A stretch of DNA of 30,823 nucleotides from an uncultured Ideonella sp. (GTDB lineage: Bacteria > Pseudomonadota > Gammaproteobacteria > Burkholderiales > Burkholderiaceae): contig CAMLGG010000031.1 of NCBI GenBank assembly GCA_946479475.1, forward strand, positions 1-30,823, given 5' to 3'. The position numbers and the translations under genes are program-made. Below are positions 1-8,819 of the stretch, in pieces. The notes under the pieces are model-generated. The model saw only the letters and a program-made list of their open reading frames with translations, ran no database searches and was not told the origin of the DNA. Position 1 is the first letter of the stretch, and every line of letters starts with the position of its first letter.

Positions 1-669
1 TTCGTGCTGCTGATCGTGCTCGGCGAGGGAGCGGTCAAGCGGCTGGTGTTCGCGGCGGTCGCCGGCATCGGCATCGTCGCCGTGGCCTCGCAGGTCCCGG
101 CGCTGCAGTTCGTGGTCGACATGCTGCCCTTCGTCGGCCACGTCGACGCCGAGAACGTCGTCTACCGGCAGCGCCTGCTCGAGATCTCGCTCGGCCTGAT
201 CGCCAACAGCCCCTGGCTCGGCGTGCCGGGCTACCTCAACTACATGGAGGAACTGCGCCAGGGCCAGGGCATCATCGACATCGTCAACTCCTACCTCGGC
301 ATCGCGCTGACCACCGGCGTGGTCGGCCTGGGCTGCTTCGTGGGGATCTTCCTGGCCACGCTGGTGCCGCTGTGGCGGCTGCGCGGCCACGCCGAGGCGA
401 GTGCCGAAGGACGGCACATGGCCAACTACCTCATCGCCACGAACGTCGCCCTGATGTTCGTGCTCGTGACCACCAGCAGCATCGTCGTCGTGCTCCAGCT
501 GACCTACATGCTGGCAGGGCTCAGCGTGTCGTGCGCCCGCCTGTACATGCCGGAGAGGCGTCGGCTGCAGCCGGATGCCGGGTCGATGCACGGCCCGTAC
601 ACCGGGCCGGCGCGGCGTCCGCTGGGGTCGGCCACGACCCCGGGCCTGCTGCCGGTGCGTCGACCATAA
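1..669 (+). CDS. O-antigen ligase/Wzy-like polymerase, C-terminal part
   Basis: The reading frame is open at base 1, so the 5' part lies outside the window and about 222 residues remain. What is seen: hydrophobic segments near the start, around residues 95-125 and around 140-175, separated by a soluble loop with the Arg-rich 'VYRQRLLEISLGLIANSPW' segment followed by a Gly-Pro-Gly turn. This 'NxxxRxxL...P..G.G' layout is typical of the Wzy/WaaL family (Wzy_C), integral inner-membrane proteins that join repeat units or ligate them to a lipid carrier. The tail after residue 180 is Pro/Arg-rich and probably cytoplasmic. Its place at the head of a run of glycosyltransferases favours the polymerase of this exopolysaccharide. 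A ligase acting on lipopolysaccharide cannot be excluded. The stop TAA is at 667-669. Confidence 0.75.
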   Translation, partial: FVLLIVLGEGAVKRLVFAAVAGIGIVAVASQVPALQFVVDMLPFVGHVDAENVVYRQRLLEISLGLIANSPWLGVPGYLNYMEELRQGQGIIDIVNSYLGIALTTGVVGLGCFVGIFLATLVPLWRLRGHAEASAEGRHMANYLIATNVALMFVLVTTSSIVVVLQLTYMLAGLSVSCARLYMPERRRLQPDAGSMHGPYTGPARRPLGSATTPGLLPVRRP

Positions 670-670
670 T
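665..670 (+). promoter_or_regulatory. possible -10 hexamer (CATAAT)
   Basis: CATAAT stands out as AT-rich in very GC-rich surroundings, at the end of the polymerase-like gene and about 135 bases before the next start codon. No convincing -35 hexamer is visible. The 670-804 gap otherwise shows no clear hairpin or ribosome site. It may be an internal promoter for the glycosyltransferase genes downstream. Confidence 0.25.
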
Positions 671-804
671 GCGCGCTCGCTGCCCGCGCTCCGCGGCCGC
701 CCCGCCGGCGCGGGCCCTGGCGGACAGCGCCCTCCCCATGGCCATCGCACCCGCCCTGCGCCTGCTCCATCCATTGCCCACGGCCCATCCGGCCGCGCCG
801 CTGC

Positions 805-1812
805 ATGGCCGTGCCTGAGTCGTCCTTCGCCGCCGGCATCGTCGTCATCGGCCGCAACGAGGGCGAGCGCCTGGTGGCCTGCCTGAAGGCCCTGCGGGGC
901 CAGCCGCGGCCGGTGGTCTACGTGGATTCCGGCTCGAGCGACGGCAGCGTCGAGCGGGCCCGCGAACTGGTCGACGCGGTGCTGCCGCTGGATCCTTCCC
1001 GGCCGTTCTCCGCGGCACGCGCCCGCAACGAGGGGGCCGCCCTGCTGCGCCAACGTCATCCGGACCTGAGTGCCGTGCAGTTCCTCGACGGCGACTGCGT
1101 CATGCTGCCCGACTGGCTGGAGGCGGCTGAAGGAGCGTTGCGCGCCGTGCCGGACACCGCCGTGGTGCTGGGGCACCTGCAGGAGCTGAATCCCAATGCC
1201 TCCGTCTACAACCGGCTGTGCGCGCTGGAGTGGCTGGCACCGGCGGGCGTGATCCACAACTACGGCGCGCTGGGCGGCATCATGATGGTGCGGCTGTCCG
1301 TGTTCGAGGCGCTGGGCGGCTTCAACCCCGAGGTCATCGCCGGCGAGGATTCCGAGTTCGGCGTGCGCGTCGGCGCGGCGGGCTACCAGGTGCGCAAGCT
1401 CGACGTGCCGATGGCGCAGCACGACGCCGACATTCACCGGTTCGCCCAGTGGTGGACCCGTGCCGTGCGGGCCGGCCATGCCATCGGCCAGCGTTCGCAC
1501 CTGCACGGCGCGGGCCCGCAGCGCGACTGCGCCCGCGAGCGCCGCAGCACCTTCTTCTGGGGCATAGCGCTGCCCTTGTTCATCCTGCTGACGCTGTGGC
1601 CCACGCGCGGCGCCAGCCTGCTGCTGCTCGGCGGCTACGGGCTGCTCGGATGGCGCATCTGGAGCTTCCGCCGGGGCCGCGGCGACAGCCCGTCGGACAG
1701 CGCGCTCTACACCCGCTTCAACCTGCTGGCCAAGTTCGCCAACGGGGTCGGGCTGGTGAAGTTCTATTCGAACCTCGTCCGCGGGCGCTACCGCATCATC
1801 GAATACAAGTAA
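805..1812 (+). CDS. family 2 glycosyltransferase with C-terminal membrane anchor
   Basis: 335 residues. The N-terminal half is a GT-A fold of the GT2 family: an early 'VVIGRNEGERL' strand-loop, the nucleotide-binding 'VDSGSSDGS' segment, and the acidic 'FLDGDC' motif that would coordinate the metal and sugar nucleotide. A 'GEDSEFGVR' segment near residue 180 fits the usual catalytic-base region. Around residues 250-290 lie two hydrophobic stretches ('FFWGIALPLFILLTLWP' and 'LLLLGGYGLLGW'), so the enzyme is probably anchored to the inner membrane with its active site in the cytoplasm. It would add one sugar to a lipid-linked repeat unit; donor and acceptor cannot be read from sequence. The ATG at 805 is chosen because the GT2 fold starts directly after it, although no good ribosome site precedes it. 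The fusion gene starts 17 bases downstream. Confidence 0.85.
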   Translation: MAVPESSFAAGIVVIGRNEGERLVACLKALRGQPRPVVYVDSGSSDGSVERARELVDAVLPLDPSRPFSAARARNEGAALLRQRHPDLSAVQFLDGDCVMLPDWLEAAEGALRAVPDTAVVLGHLQELNPNASVYNRLCALEWLAPAGVIHNYGALGGIMMVRLSVFEALGGFNPEVIAGEDSEFGVRVGAAGYQVRKLDVPMAQHDADIHRFAQWWTRAVRAGHAIGQRSHLHGAGPQRDCARERRSTFFWGIALPLFILLTLWPTRGASLLLLGGYGLLGWRIWSFRRGRGDSPSDSALYTRFNLLAKFANGVGLVKFYSNLVRGRYRIIEYK

Positions 1813-1829
1813 GAAGCATCGAGGGAAGC

Positions 1830-3956
1830 ATGACATCGAAACCAAGGCGCGTCGGCCTGCTCGGCGCGGGCTACATCCTGCAGGCCCATGCCAAGGCCCT
1901 GAAGGCCTTGCCGCAGCAGCAGGTGGAGCTGGCGGCGGTCTGCGATGTCTCGCGCGGCCGCGCGGAGGCTGCCGCGGCGGCCTTCGGCATCCCCGGCGTC
2001 TTCACCTCGATCGACGAGATGCTGGCCGCCGGGCTGGATGCGGTGCACGTCCTGCTGCCGCCGCAGCTGCACGTGGACGTCGCGCGCAAGCTGCTGGATG
2101 CCGGCGTGCACGTCTTCGTCGAGAAGCCGATGGGCCTCGACTCGGCGGCCTGCCTGGCGCTGGCGGAGCAGGCCGAGTCCCGTGGGCGGATGCTGGGGGT
2201 CAACCACAACTTCCTCTTCCTGCCGGCCTACGAGCGGCTGCGGGCGCAGGTGAAGGACGGGTCCATCGGCCGCCTGGACCACGTCTCGCTGCGGTGGCTG
2301 TACCCGCTCGGCCTGATCCAGTTCGGCCCGTACAACAACTGGATGCTGCGGGCCGAATCCAACCTCCTGTTCGAGCTCGGGCCGCACCTGCTGGCCTTCC
2401 TGCACGACCTGGTCGGGCCGCTGGACGAGTTGCAGGCCCAGGCCTCGTTGCCGATCGAGCTGCCGGGCGCGCAGCGCGTCTGGCGCCACTGGAGCGTCAT
2501 CGGCCGGCGCGGCGCAACGGGCGTGAGCCTGGAGCTCTCGGTGCAGCCGGGGCAGGCGGATCGAAGCGTGCGCGTGCGTGGCTACGCGGCCAGCGCCGAG
2601 CTCGATTTCGAGCGTGACGTGCTCCATGCCGAAGAGGCGCGAAGCAACAGTATGCTGTTCGACAGCCTGGGCCTCGCGCGCCGTGGTTCGTCCGATTGGC
2701 GCGGGCAGGCCTGGGCCAACTTCCGCCGGCAGTTCGGGGCGACCTTGCGCAAGGGCCCGCAGGCCAACGTCTTCCTCGACAGCATCGCGCGCAGCGTGGC
2801 CGCGTTCTACCGCGGCATCGAGCAAGGCCGGCTGGACGAGCGCCTGAGCGGCCGCTTCGGCGCCGAGGTCATCGCCAGCTGCGAGCGCATCGCCGCGACC
2901 TGCGGCGCGTCGGCCCAGCCGCGCCCCGTGCCGGCCCAGCCGGAGCCGGCGCAGGCAGCCAAGGTGCTGGTCGTGGGCGGCACCGGCTTCATCGGCAAGC
3001 GGCTCGTGCGGACGCTGCTGGCGGCGGGCCACGGCGTGCGGGTGCTCTCGCGCAGCCGCGCCGGGGCGCAGTACGAGCTGGAGGGCCTGCCGGTCGAGGT
3101 GGCCGAAGGCGCGCTGGACGACCCGGCGGCGTGCGCCCGCGCGCTCGAAGGCATCGAGGTGGTCTACGACCTGGCCAAGGCCGTCGGCCAGCGCTGGGAG
3201 GATTACGTCGAGGGCGACCTGAAGCCCACGCGCGTGCTGGCCGAGGCGGCGTTGGCCGCCGGTGTCAAACGCTTCATCTACACCGGCACCATCGATTCCT
3301 ACGATGCGGCGGGTGCGGACAAGGTGATCGGTGGCGGCACGCCGCTCGATCCGGCCATAGCCTCGCGCAACCTCTACGCGCGCTCCAAGGCGGCGTGCGA
3401 AGCCCTGCTGCTGGAGATGCACCGCACGCGCGGCCTGCCGCTGGTCATCTTCCGCCCGGCGGTGGTGATCGGCGAGGGCTGCCCGCCGGCCCACTGGGGC
3501 GTGGGCATGTTCCACTCCGACACCCGCGTGCAGTACTGGGGCAGCGGCGAACACAAGCTGCCGCTGGTGCTGGTCGACGACGTGGCCGATGCGCTGGTGC
3601 TCGGCCTCGACAAGCCGGGCATCGAGGGACAGGCCTTCCTGCTGACCGACGCGCCGCTGCTGACGGCGAGCGAGTACGTGGCCGAGGTGTCGCGCCTGAC
3701 GGGCACGCGCCTTCGCGCCACGCCCACGCCGGTGTGGAAGTTCTTCCTGCTGGACGTGGCGAAGGAGGCGGTGAAGAACGCGATCCGCCACCCCAACCGG
3801 AAGCGCCCGAGCTACCACGACTGGGCCTGTCGACAGCTCGCGGCCCGCTTCGACAACAGCCACAGCCGACAGGTGCTGGGCTGGCAGCCGGCCGGCACGC
3901 GCGAGGCCATCGTCGAGCGCGGCATCGCGGCATCCGTGCGCCACTACCTGCGTTGA
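1830..3956 (+). CDS. Gfo/Idh/MocA oxidoreductase fused to NAD-dependent epimerase/dehydratase
   Basis: 708 residues with two dinucleotide-binding modules. Residues 1 to about 355 are a Gfo/Idh/MocA oxidoreductase: Rossmann motif 'GLLGAGY' at 9-15 and the family's 'EKP' at 98-100, whose Lys is normally catalytic, then the alpha/beta substrate domain. A Pro/Ala/Gln linker (about 360-377) leads to an extended-SDR domain: 'GGTGFIG' at 383-389, a Thr-rich active-site strand near 485, and the Tyr-x3-Lys pair Y516/K520. Families of this type oxidise, reduce, epimerise or dehydrate sugars or sugar nucleotides. The fusion suggests two consecutive steps on one nucleotide sugar, but the substrate is unknown. 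The ATG at 1830 is chosen because GAGGGA at 1821-1826 precedes it and the Rossmann fold starts at once. The GT4 gene starts four bases after the stop. Confidence 0.85.
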   Translation: MTSKPRRVGLLGAGYILQAHAKALKALPQQQVELAAVCDVSRGRAEAAAAAFGIPGVFTSIDEMLAAGLDAVHVLLPPQLHVDVARKLLDAGVHVFVEKPMGLDSAACLALAEQAESRGRMLGVNHNFLFLPAYERLRAQVKDGSIGRLDHVSLRWLYPLGLIQFGPYNNWMLRAESNLLFELGPHLLAFLHDLVGPLDELQAQASLPIELPGAQRVWRHWSVIGRRGATGVSLELSVQPGQADRSVRVRGYAASAELDFERDVLHAEEARSNSMLFDSLGLARRGSSDWRGQAWANFRRQFGATLRKGPQANVFLDSIARSVAAFYRGIEQGRLDERLSGRFGAEVIASCERIAATCGASAQPRPVPAQPEPAQAAKVLVVGGTGFIGKRLVRTLLAAGHGVRVLSRSRAGAQYELEGLPVEVAEGALDDPAACARALEGIEVVYDLAKAVGQRWEDYVEGDLKPTRVLAEAALAAGVKRFIYTGTIDSYDAAGADKVIGGGTPLDPAIASRNLYARSKAACEALLLEMHRTRGLPLVIFRPAVVIGEGCPPAHWGVGMFHSDTRVQYWGSGEHKLPLVLVDDVADALVLGLDKPGIEGQAFLLTDAPLLTASEYVAEVSRLTGTRLRATPTPVWKFFLLDVAKEAVKNAIRHPNRKRPSYHDWACRQLAARFDNSHSRQVLGWQPAGTREAIVERGIAASVRHYLR

Positions 3957-3960
3957 AGGC

Positions 3961-5184
3961 ATGCGCGTCGCCTACCTCGTCAACCAGTATCCGAAGGTCA
4001 GCCACACCTTCATCCGGCGCGAGGTGGCCGCCCTGGAGCGCCACGGCGCCACGGTGCTGCGCTACGCGCTGCGGGGCTGGGATGCCGAGGTGGTGGACCC
4101 CGAGGACCGGGCCGAGCTCGGCCGCACCCACTACCTGCTGTACGGCGGCGTTCTTCCGCTGCTGGGGGCCTTGATCGCGACGGCGCTCGCCTCGCCGCGC
4201 CGCTTCGCGCTGGCCTTCGCGCTCGCCCTGCGCATGTCACGCCGCGCCGACCGGCCGTGGCCGTACCACCTCATGTACCTGGCCGAGGCCTGCGCGTTGA
4301 TGCGCTCGCTGAAGCGCCACGGCGGGGCCGACCAGCTGCATGCCCACTTCGGCACCAACGCGGCCGAGGTCGCGATGCTCGCGGGTGTGCTGGGCGGCCC
4401 GCCGTTCAGCTTCACCGTGCACGGCCCGGAGGAGTTCGACAAGCCGCAGTTCCTCGGCCTGGCCGAGAAGATGCGCCGGGCCAATGTGGTCTTCGCCATC
4501 AGCGCGTACGGCCGCAGCCAGCTGTGGCGTTGGGCGGCGCTGGCCGATTGGCCGAAGGTTCGGGTCGTCCACTGCGGCCTGGAGGCCGGCTTCTTCGGCG
4601 ACGAGGCCACGCCGCCCAGCAGCGCCGCGCGCCTGGTCTGCGTGGGCCGGCTGTGCGAGCAGAAGGGCCAGCTGCTGCTGGTCGAGGCGGCCGCCCTGCT
4701 GGCCGCCGAAGGGCTGGATTTCGAGCTGGTGCTCGCCGGTGACGGCGAGATGCGCCGCGACATCGAGGCCGCGATCGAGCGACTGGACCTGGCGGCGAAG
4801 GTGCGTATCACCGGATGGATCTCCAGCGCCCAGGTGCGTAACGAGTTGGCCGCCGCGCGCGCGATGGTGCTGCCGAGCTTCGCCGAGGGACTGCCGGTGG
4901 TGATCATGGAGGCCCTGGCCGTGGGCCGCCCGGTGCTTTCGACCTACGTGGCCGGCATTCCCGAGCTGGTGCGAGATGGTGTCGAGGGCTGGCTGTTCGA
5001 GGCCGGCTCGACCGCTGCCGCCGCCCGCGCGATGCGCGCCTGCCTGGCCGCCACCCCCGAGGTGCTGGCCGCGATGGGCGAGGCCGGCCGGGCGCGGGTG
5101 CTGGCGCGCCATCAGATCGACACCGAGGCCGCTCGCCTGCTGGCTGCATGGCGCGAGGCGCAGCCCGGGGGGGCGGGCGCGTGA
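3961..5184 (+). CDS. GT4-family (GT-B fold) glycosyltransferase
   Basis: 407 residues. The N-terminal domain opens with 'MRVAYLVNQYPKVSHTFI', the pattern of GT4 enzymes that act on lipid-linked oligosaccharides. 'HAHFGTNAAEVA' and 'FTVHGPEEFD' follow in the acceptor-side domain. The C-terminal domain has the donor-site signatures 'CVGRLCEQKGQ' and 'VLAGDGEMR', and the retaining-enzyme E-x7-E pair at E309 and E317 (in 'EGLPVVIMEA'). It is most likely a cytoplasmic or peripheral-membrane retaining glycosyltransferase building the repeat unit. The sugar cannot be assigned. It sits in the plus-strand operon four bases after the fusion gene, and its stop codon TGA overlaps the GTG start of the next gene. 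Confidence 0.9.
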   Translation: MRVAYLVNQYPKVSHTFIRREVAALERHGATVLRYALRGWDAEVVDPEDRAELGRTHYLLYGGVLPLLGALIATALASPRRFALAFALALRMSRRADRPWPYHLMYLAEACALMRSLKRHGGADQLHAHFGTNAAEVAMLAGVLGGPPFSFTVHGPEEFDKPQFLGLAEKMRRANVVFAISAYGRSQLWRWAALADWPKVRVVHCGLEAGFFGDEATPPSSAARLVCVGRLCEQKGQLLLVEAAALLAAEGLDFELVLAGDGEMRRDIEAAIERLDLAAKVRITGWISSAQVRNELAAARAMVLPSFAEGLPVVIMEALAVGRPVLSTYVAGIPELVRDGVEGWLFEAGSTAAAARAMRACLAATPEVLAAMGEAGRARVLARHQIDTEAARLLAAWREAQPGGAGA

Positions 5185-6371
5185 CGACTCTCGCGTGGGC
5201 GCTGGTCGCCGGCCTCATCGGCCTGGCCGCGCTGCTGCTGGCGGTGCCGGTGCTCGTCTTCGTCCTCGAGGTCGCCGCGGCCTGGCTGCCCGCGCGGCGT
5301 GGCGTCGGTGCGGTGCCGAGGCCATCGCTCGCCGTGCTCGTGCCGGCGCACGACGAAGCGGCCGGCATCGCTGCCACGCTGCAGGCTTTGCGCGCGCAAC
5401 TGCGCCCGGGCGACCGGCTGCTGGTGGTGGCCGACAACTGCAGCGACGAGACGGCGAAGGTCGCGCTCGCCGAAGGCGCAGAGGTCATCGAGCGAAAGGA
5501 TGCCGACAGGCGCGGCAAGGGCTACGCGCTGGCCTTCGGCATCGATCGCCTGCGCGCCGAGCCGCCGCCGCTCGTCGTCATCGTGGATGCGGATTGCCTG
5601 CCGCAGCCCGGGGCCATCGACGCGCTCGCCGCCGCCTGCGTGCGTTGGAGCGCGCCGGTCCAGGCCTGCTACCTGATGCGTCATGAAGGGCCGGTCGGCC
5701 TGAACGGCCGCATCGCCGAGTTCGCCTGGCGGGTGAAGAACCGGGTGCGCCCCCGCGGCTCGGCGCGGCTGGGCTGGCCTTGCCAGCTCACCGGCAGCGG
5801 CATGGCGTTTCCCTGGGCGACGATCGCCGAGGCGCCACTGGCCAGCGGCAGCATCGTCGAGGACATGCAGCTCGGCCTCGCGCTGGCACGCGAGGGCCAG
5901 GCGCCGCGCTTCTGCGAAGCGGCCGTGATCGACAGCTCCTTTCCCTCCGGCGCCGCCGCCGCCGAGCGCCAGCGCACGCGCTGGGAGCACGGCCACCTCG
6001 GCCTGATCGGCCAGCAGGCGCTGCCGCTGATGAGGCAGGCGCTGCGGCGTGCCGACTGGGGCTTGTTCGGCCTCGCGCTGGACCTGGCCGTGCCTCCCCT
6101 GGCGCTGCTGGTGATGCTGACGGCGGCGCTCTGGCTGGCCGCCACGCTCGCGGCCTGGCTCGGCGCAGGCACTGCGCCGTGGCTTGCCTGCACGCTGTTG
6201 CTGGCCTGGCTGGCTTTCGCCGTGCTGGCCGCGTGGGCCCGCTGGGGGCGTGACGTGCTCGGGCCCTGGCAGCTGCTGGGCGCGCCGCTGTACGCCGTCT
6301 CCAAGCTGGCCATCTACCTGCGGTTCTGGTCCCGGCGGGAGAAGGACTGGGTCCGCACCGACAGGAAGTGA
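5181..6371 (+). CDS. membrane-bound family 2 (processive-type) glycosyltransferase
   Basis: 396 residues starting at GTG 5181, which overlaps the GT4 stop (GTGA) and places an N-terminal membrane helix (about residues 3-30) first. The GT-A domain carries 'VADNCSDET' (D85), 'VDADC' with the acidic pair D136/D138, 'GSGMAFPW' near 210, 'EDMQLG', and Q264-R-T-R-W268, the QxxRW motif of membrane GT2 enzymes such as cellulose or hyaluronan synthases and their repeat-unit relatives. Two or three hydrophobic helices (about 290-370) follow. It probably works at the cytoplasmic face of the inner membrane. At 396 residues it is shorter than true synthases and probably adds a single sugar. A longer in-frame start at 5148 would lie within the GT4 gene and is less likely. 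Confidence 0.85.
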   Translation: MTTLAWALVAGLIGLAALLLAVPVLVFVLEVAAAWLPARRGVGAVPRPSLAVLVPAHDEAAGIAATLQALRAQLRPGDRLLVVADNCSDETAKVALAEGAEVIERKDADRRGKGYALAFGIDRLRAEPPPLVVIVDADCLPQPGAIDALAAACVRWSAPVQACYLMRHEGPVGLNGRIAEFAWRVKNRVRPRGSARLGWPCQLTGSGMAFPWATIAEAPLASGSIVEDMQLGLALAREGQAPRFCEAAVIDSSFPSGAAAAERQRTRWEHGHLGLIGQQALPLMRQALRRADWGLFGLALDLAVPPLALLVMLTAALWLAATLAAWLGAGTAPWLACTLLLAWLAFAVLAAWARWGRDVLGPWQLLGAPLYAVSKLAIYLRFWSRREKDWVRTDRK

Positions 6372-6376
6372 CGAGA

Positions 6377-7246
6377 ATGAGCCGCGTGCCACCCAAGACC
6401 GCCTTCGCCGCGCCCGATGCCCAGCCCGGCTTCGCCATCGCGCCACGGCCCTGGCCGCGCGTTCCTCTGCTCAACGTGTGGGCCGACGACCTGACCATGG
6501 AGCAGCTGCTGGACCGCCTCGACGCCGAGGGCGGCCTGGTCTTCACCGTCAACCCGGACCACCTCTACCACCTGCAGTCGAACGCCGCCTTCGTGTCGGC
6601 CTACCGGTCGGCGGACTTCATCACGGTGGACAGCCACTACGTCTGGTGGGCGCTGCGATGGCAGGGCGCGGGCGTGGCCGAGAAGGTCACCGGCTCCGAC
6701 CTGTTCCCGGCGTACTGCCGCCGACACGCCGCGAACCCGGCCGTGCGCATCTTCCTGCTCGGCGCCAAGCCGGGCGTGGCCCAGCGGGCGGCCGAGCGCA
6801 TCAACGCGGCGGCGGGCCGGGAGCTGGTGGTGGGAGCGCACGGGCCCTCGATGAACTTCGCCGAAGACCCCGACGAGATCGAATCGGTGCTCGCGATGGT
6901 GCGCGCCAGCGGCGCCACCGCCCTGATGCTCGGCCTGGGCGCGCCCAGGCAGGAGATCTGGCTGGCGCGCTACCGCGCGGCGCTGCCGGGCGTGCGCGTG
7001 CTGATCGGCGTCGGGGCCACCATCGACTATGAGGCCGGTGAGGTCAGGCGCGCCCCGGTCTGGATGCGCAAGTTCGGCCTCGAGTGGAGCTACCGCGTGC
7101 TCACCGATCCGCGCCGCTATGCCCGTCGCTACCTGCGCAGCGCCCGGTTCCTCTGGTGGATGGCCCAGGCCCGGGCCGGCCAGTACCAGGATCCCTTTCC
7201 CCAGGCCGGCCCCGCGCCCCGGCCGCGCCCAGGAGACCACCGGTGA
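6377..7246 (+). CDS. WecG/TagA/CpsF-family (GT26) glycosyltransferase
   Basis: 289 residues from ATG 6377, preferred over GTG 6368 because AGGAAG at 6363-6368 is correctly spaced for the ATG and overlaps the GTG. Family signatures: '[11 protein letters not shown]' (N59, D61, H62), the acidic segment around D85 and 'TGSDLF' at 105-110, then 'LLGAKPG' and 'GLGAPRQE' at about 186-193. GT26 enzymes transfer sugars such as ManNAc or ManNAcA (WecG, TagA) or glucose/mannose-type residues onto lipid-linked acceptors at the membrane surface. Characterised members usually have Asp-Gly where this protein reads D85-S-H. The last 20 residues are Pro/Arg-rich and unlike the family. The stop codon overlaps the GTG start of rmlA. 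Confidence 0.85.
   Translation: MSRVPPKTAFAAPDAQPGFAIAPRPWPRVPLLNVWADDLTMEQLLDRLDAEGGLVFTVNPDHLYHLQSNAAFVSAYRSADFITVDSHYVWWALRWQGAGVAEKVTGSDLFPAYCRRHAANPAVRIFLLGAKPGVAQRAAERINAAAGRELVVGAHGPSMNFAEDPDEIESVLAMVRASGATALMLGLGAPRQEIWLARYRAALPGVRVLIGVGATIDYEAGEVRRAPVWMRKFGLEWSYRVLTDPRRYARRYLRSARFLWWMAQARAGQYQDPFPQAGPAPRPRPGDHR
7231..7236 (+). promoter_or_regulatory. ribosome binding site deciding the rmlA start
   Basis: AGGAGA ends six bases before GTG 7243. This fixes the rmlA start at the GTG overlapping the previous stop rather than at in-frame codons 50 residues upstream inside the WecG-like gene. Confidence 0.7.
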
Positions 7247-8142
7247 GCCCTGCCCCCATACCCGCCCGCAAGGGCATCATCCTCGCCGGCGGTGCCGGCA
7301 CGCGCCTGCACCCGGCCACGCTCGCGTTGAGCAAGCAGCTGATCCCGGTCTACGACAAGCCGATGGTGTACTACCCCCTGTCGGCGCTGCTGCTGGCCGG
7401 GATCCGGGACATCCTGCTGATCTCCACGCCGCAGGACACGCCGCGCTTCGAGCAGCTGCTCGGCGACGGTTCGAACTGGGGGGTCTCGCTGCGCTACGCG
7501 GTGCAGCCCAAGCCCGAGGGGCTCGCGCAGGCCTTCCTGATCGGCGAGGCCTTCCTGGGCGGGTCGGCGAGCGCGCTGGTGCTGGGCGACAACATCTTCT
7601 ACGGCCATGACCTGGGTCGCCGGCTGCAGGCCGCCGCCGCGCGCGCCAGCGGCGCGACCGTCTTCGCCTATCCGGTGACCGATCCCGAGCGCTACGGCGT
7701 GGTGGAGTTCGATGCCCACGGCCACGCGGTGAGCCTGGAGGAGAAGCCGAAGCAGCCCAAGAGCCGTTACGCCGTGACCGGGCTGTACTTCTACGACCAG
7801 CAGGTCGTCGAGCATGCGCGTGCCTTGAAGCCGAGTGCGCGTGGCGAGCTCGAGATCACCGACCTCAACCGGCGCTACCTCGAGGCGGGCCAGCTGGACG
7901 TGCAGATCTTCGGCCGGGGCGATGCGTGGCTGGACACCGGCACCCACGACAGCCTGCTGGAGGCAGGCGCCTTCGTGCAGACGATCGAGAAGCGCCAGGG
8001 CCTGAAGGTCTGCTGCCCCGAGGAGATCTGCTGGCGCCAGGGCTGGATCAGCGACGAGCAACTGGCCGCGCTGGCAGCGCCGCTGGCCAAGAGCGGCTAC
8101 GGGCAGTACCTGCAGCAGGTGCTGAAGGACCGCGTGTTCTAG
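7243..8142 (+). CDS. rmlA: glucose-1-phosphate thymidylyltransferase RmlA
   Basis: 299 residues from GTG 7243. It makes dTDP-glucose from dTTP and glucose-1-phosphate, the entry step to dTDP-rhamnose and dTDP-amino sugars. The nucleotidyltransferase signature '[14 protein letters not shown]' is at residues 11-24, followed by '[18 protein letters not shown]' and 'LGDNIFYG' with the metal-binding Asp. 'EEKP' and '[15 protein letters not shown]' complete the family pattern, and length and order match bacterial RmlA closely. The gene closes the first plus-strand operon. Its TAG stop overlaps, base for base in the palindrome CTAG (8139-8142), the stop codon of the convergent regulator gene. rmlB and rmlD are absent from the window; rmlC lies 850 bases downstream, beyond the regulator. 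Confidence 0.96.
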   Translation: MSPAPIPARKGIILAGGAGTRLHPATLALSKQLIPVYDKPMVYYPLSALLLAGIRDILLISTPQDTPRFEQLLGDGSNWGVSLRYAVQPKPEGLAQAFLIGEAFLGGSASALVLGDNIFYGHDLGRRLQAAAARASGATVFAYPVTDPERYGVVEFDAHGHAVSLEEKPKQPKSRYAVTGLYFYDQQVVEHARALKPSARGELEITDLNRRYLEAGQLDVQIFGRGDAWLDTGTHDSLLEAGAFVQTIEKRQGLKVCCPEEICWRQGWISDEQLAALAAPLAKSGYGQYLQQVLKDRVF

Positions 8143-8819
8143 GCTGCGCGGGGCGAAGTCTTCAGCGCGGTGACGAGCGGCGGCAGCAGGGCGACCTGCT
8201 TGACCAGCTCCACCATGCTGCGGCAGTGCGTCTTTTCCTTCAGGTTGTGCACGTGGCTGCGGACGGTGGCGACCGCGACCCCCATCTGCTCGGCGATCTG
8301 TGTCGGCCGCAAGCCGTCGCACAACGCGGTCAGCACCTCTTCCTCGCGCTGCGAAAGGCCGCGCGCCCGGGCAAAGGCACCCACGGAAAGCTTCTCGACC
8401 AGCTGCGCGCGCTGCAGCGTCAGCAGCACGGCGTTGCCGTTCGTGTGGCGTGATAGCGCGAGCGGAAGGGGAACGATGGACAACCCGACGCGCGCGTCGC
8501 TGCTGCCGAGGTTGAGCAGGCAACGCACGCCGCGGTGGCGCGCTGCCTCGAGCGCGTCCGACAGTGGCTGCTGCTCCTGCGCGTCCCGGGCCCGCAGGCG
8601 GCGGCTGCGCAGCTCGAGCGGATGGCTGGAGCCCAGCTCGCGCAAGGCGGCGTGGTTGGCATGGACCACCAGGCCATCGGCCGACAGCAGCATCAGGCCG
8701 TAGTCGACCTCGTCCAGGATCGCAGCCATCACGCGCACCAGGCCGGCGTTCTCGGCACCGCGGCGCTCCGGCCCCCGGTAGGCCAGTTCGGATTCGAGGG
8801 CGATCAGCGCGGCGTTCAT
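8139..8819 (-). CDS. LuxR-type transcriptional regulator with N-terminal PAS-like domain
   Basis: 226 residues from ATG 8819; a TTG five codons earlier is possible. The C-terminal part (about 154-210) is a LuxR/FixJ helix-turn-helix: '[16 protein letters not shown]', '[17 protein letters not shown]' and 'NLKEKTHC' are the family's scaffold and recognition helices. Residues 30-140 resemble a PAS sensor fold ('[19 protein letters not shown]'), and no receiver-domain Asp or autoinducer-binding domain is recognised. It probably binds DNA as a dimer and controls this polysaccharide locus, because it is divergent from rmlC and sits inside the cluster. That role is inferred from position. It is the only minus-strand gene in the first 17.5 kb. 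Confidence 0.85.
   Translation of the reverse strand: MNAALIALESELAYRGPERRGAENAGLVRVMAAILDEVDYGLMLLSADGLVVHANHAALRELGSSHPLELRSRRLRARDAQEQQPLSDALEAARHRGVRCLLNLGSSDARVGLSIVPLPLALSRHTNGNAVLLTLQRAQLVEKLSVGAFARARGLSQREEEVLTALCDGLRPTQIAEQMGVAVATVRSHVHNLKEKTHCRSMVELVKQVALLPPLVTALKTSPRAA

Noticed and set aside
669..818. A 49-codon frame starting in a TAATG overlap with the polymerase stop and ending inside the next gene
   Set aside because: The predicted peptide is Ala/Pro/Arg-rich, as random frames in such GC-rich DNA are, and no ribosome site or family pattern supports it. A coupling leader role is possible but unsupported.
1788..3962. A 724-codon open frame on the minus strand opposite the fusion gene
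   Set aside because: It is a by-product of third-position GC bias opposite a clear two-domain enzyme; the translated sequence is Arg/Gln/His/Ala-rich with no recognisable domain.
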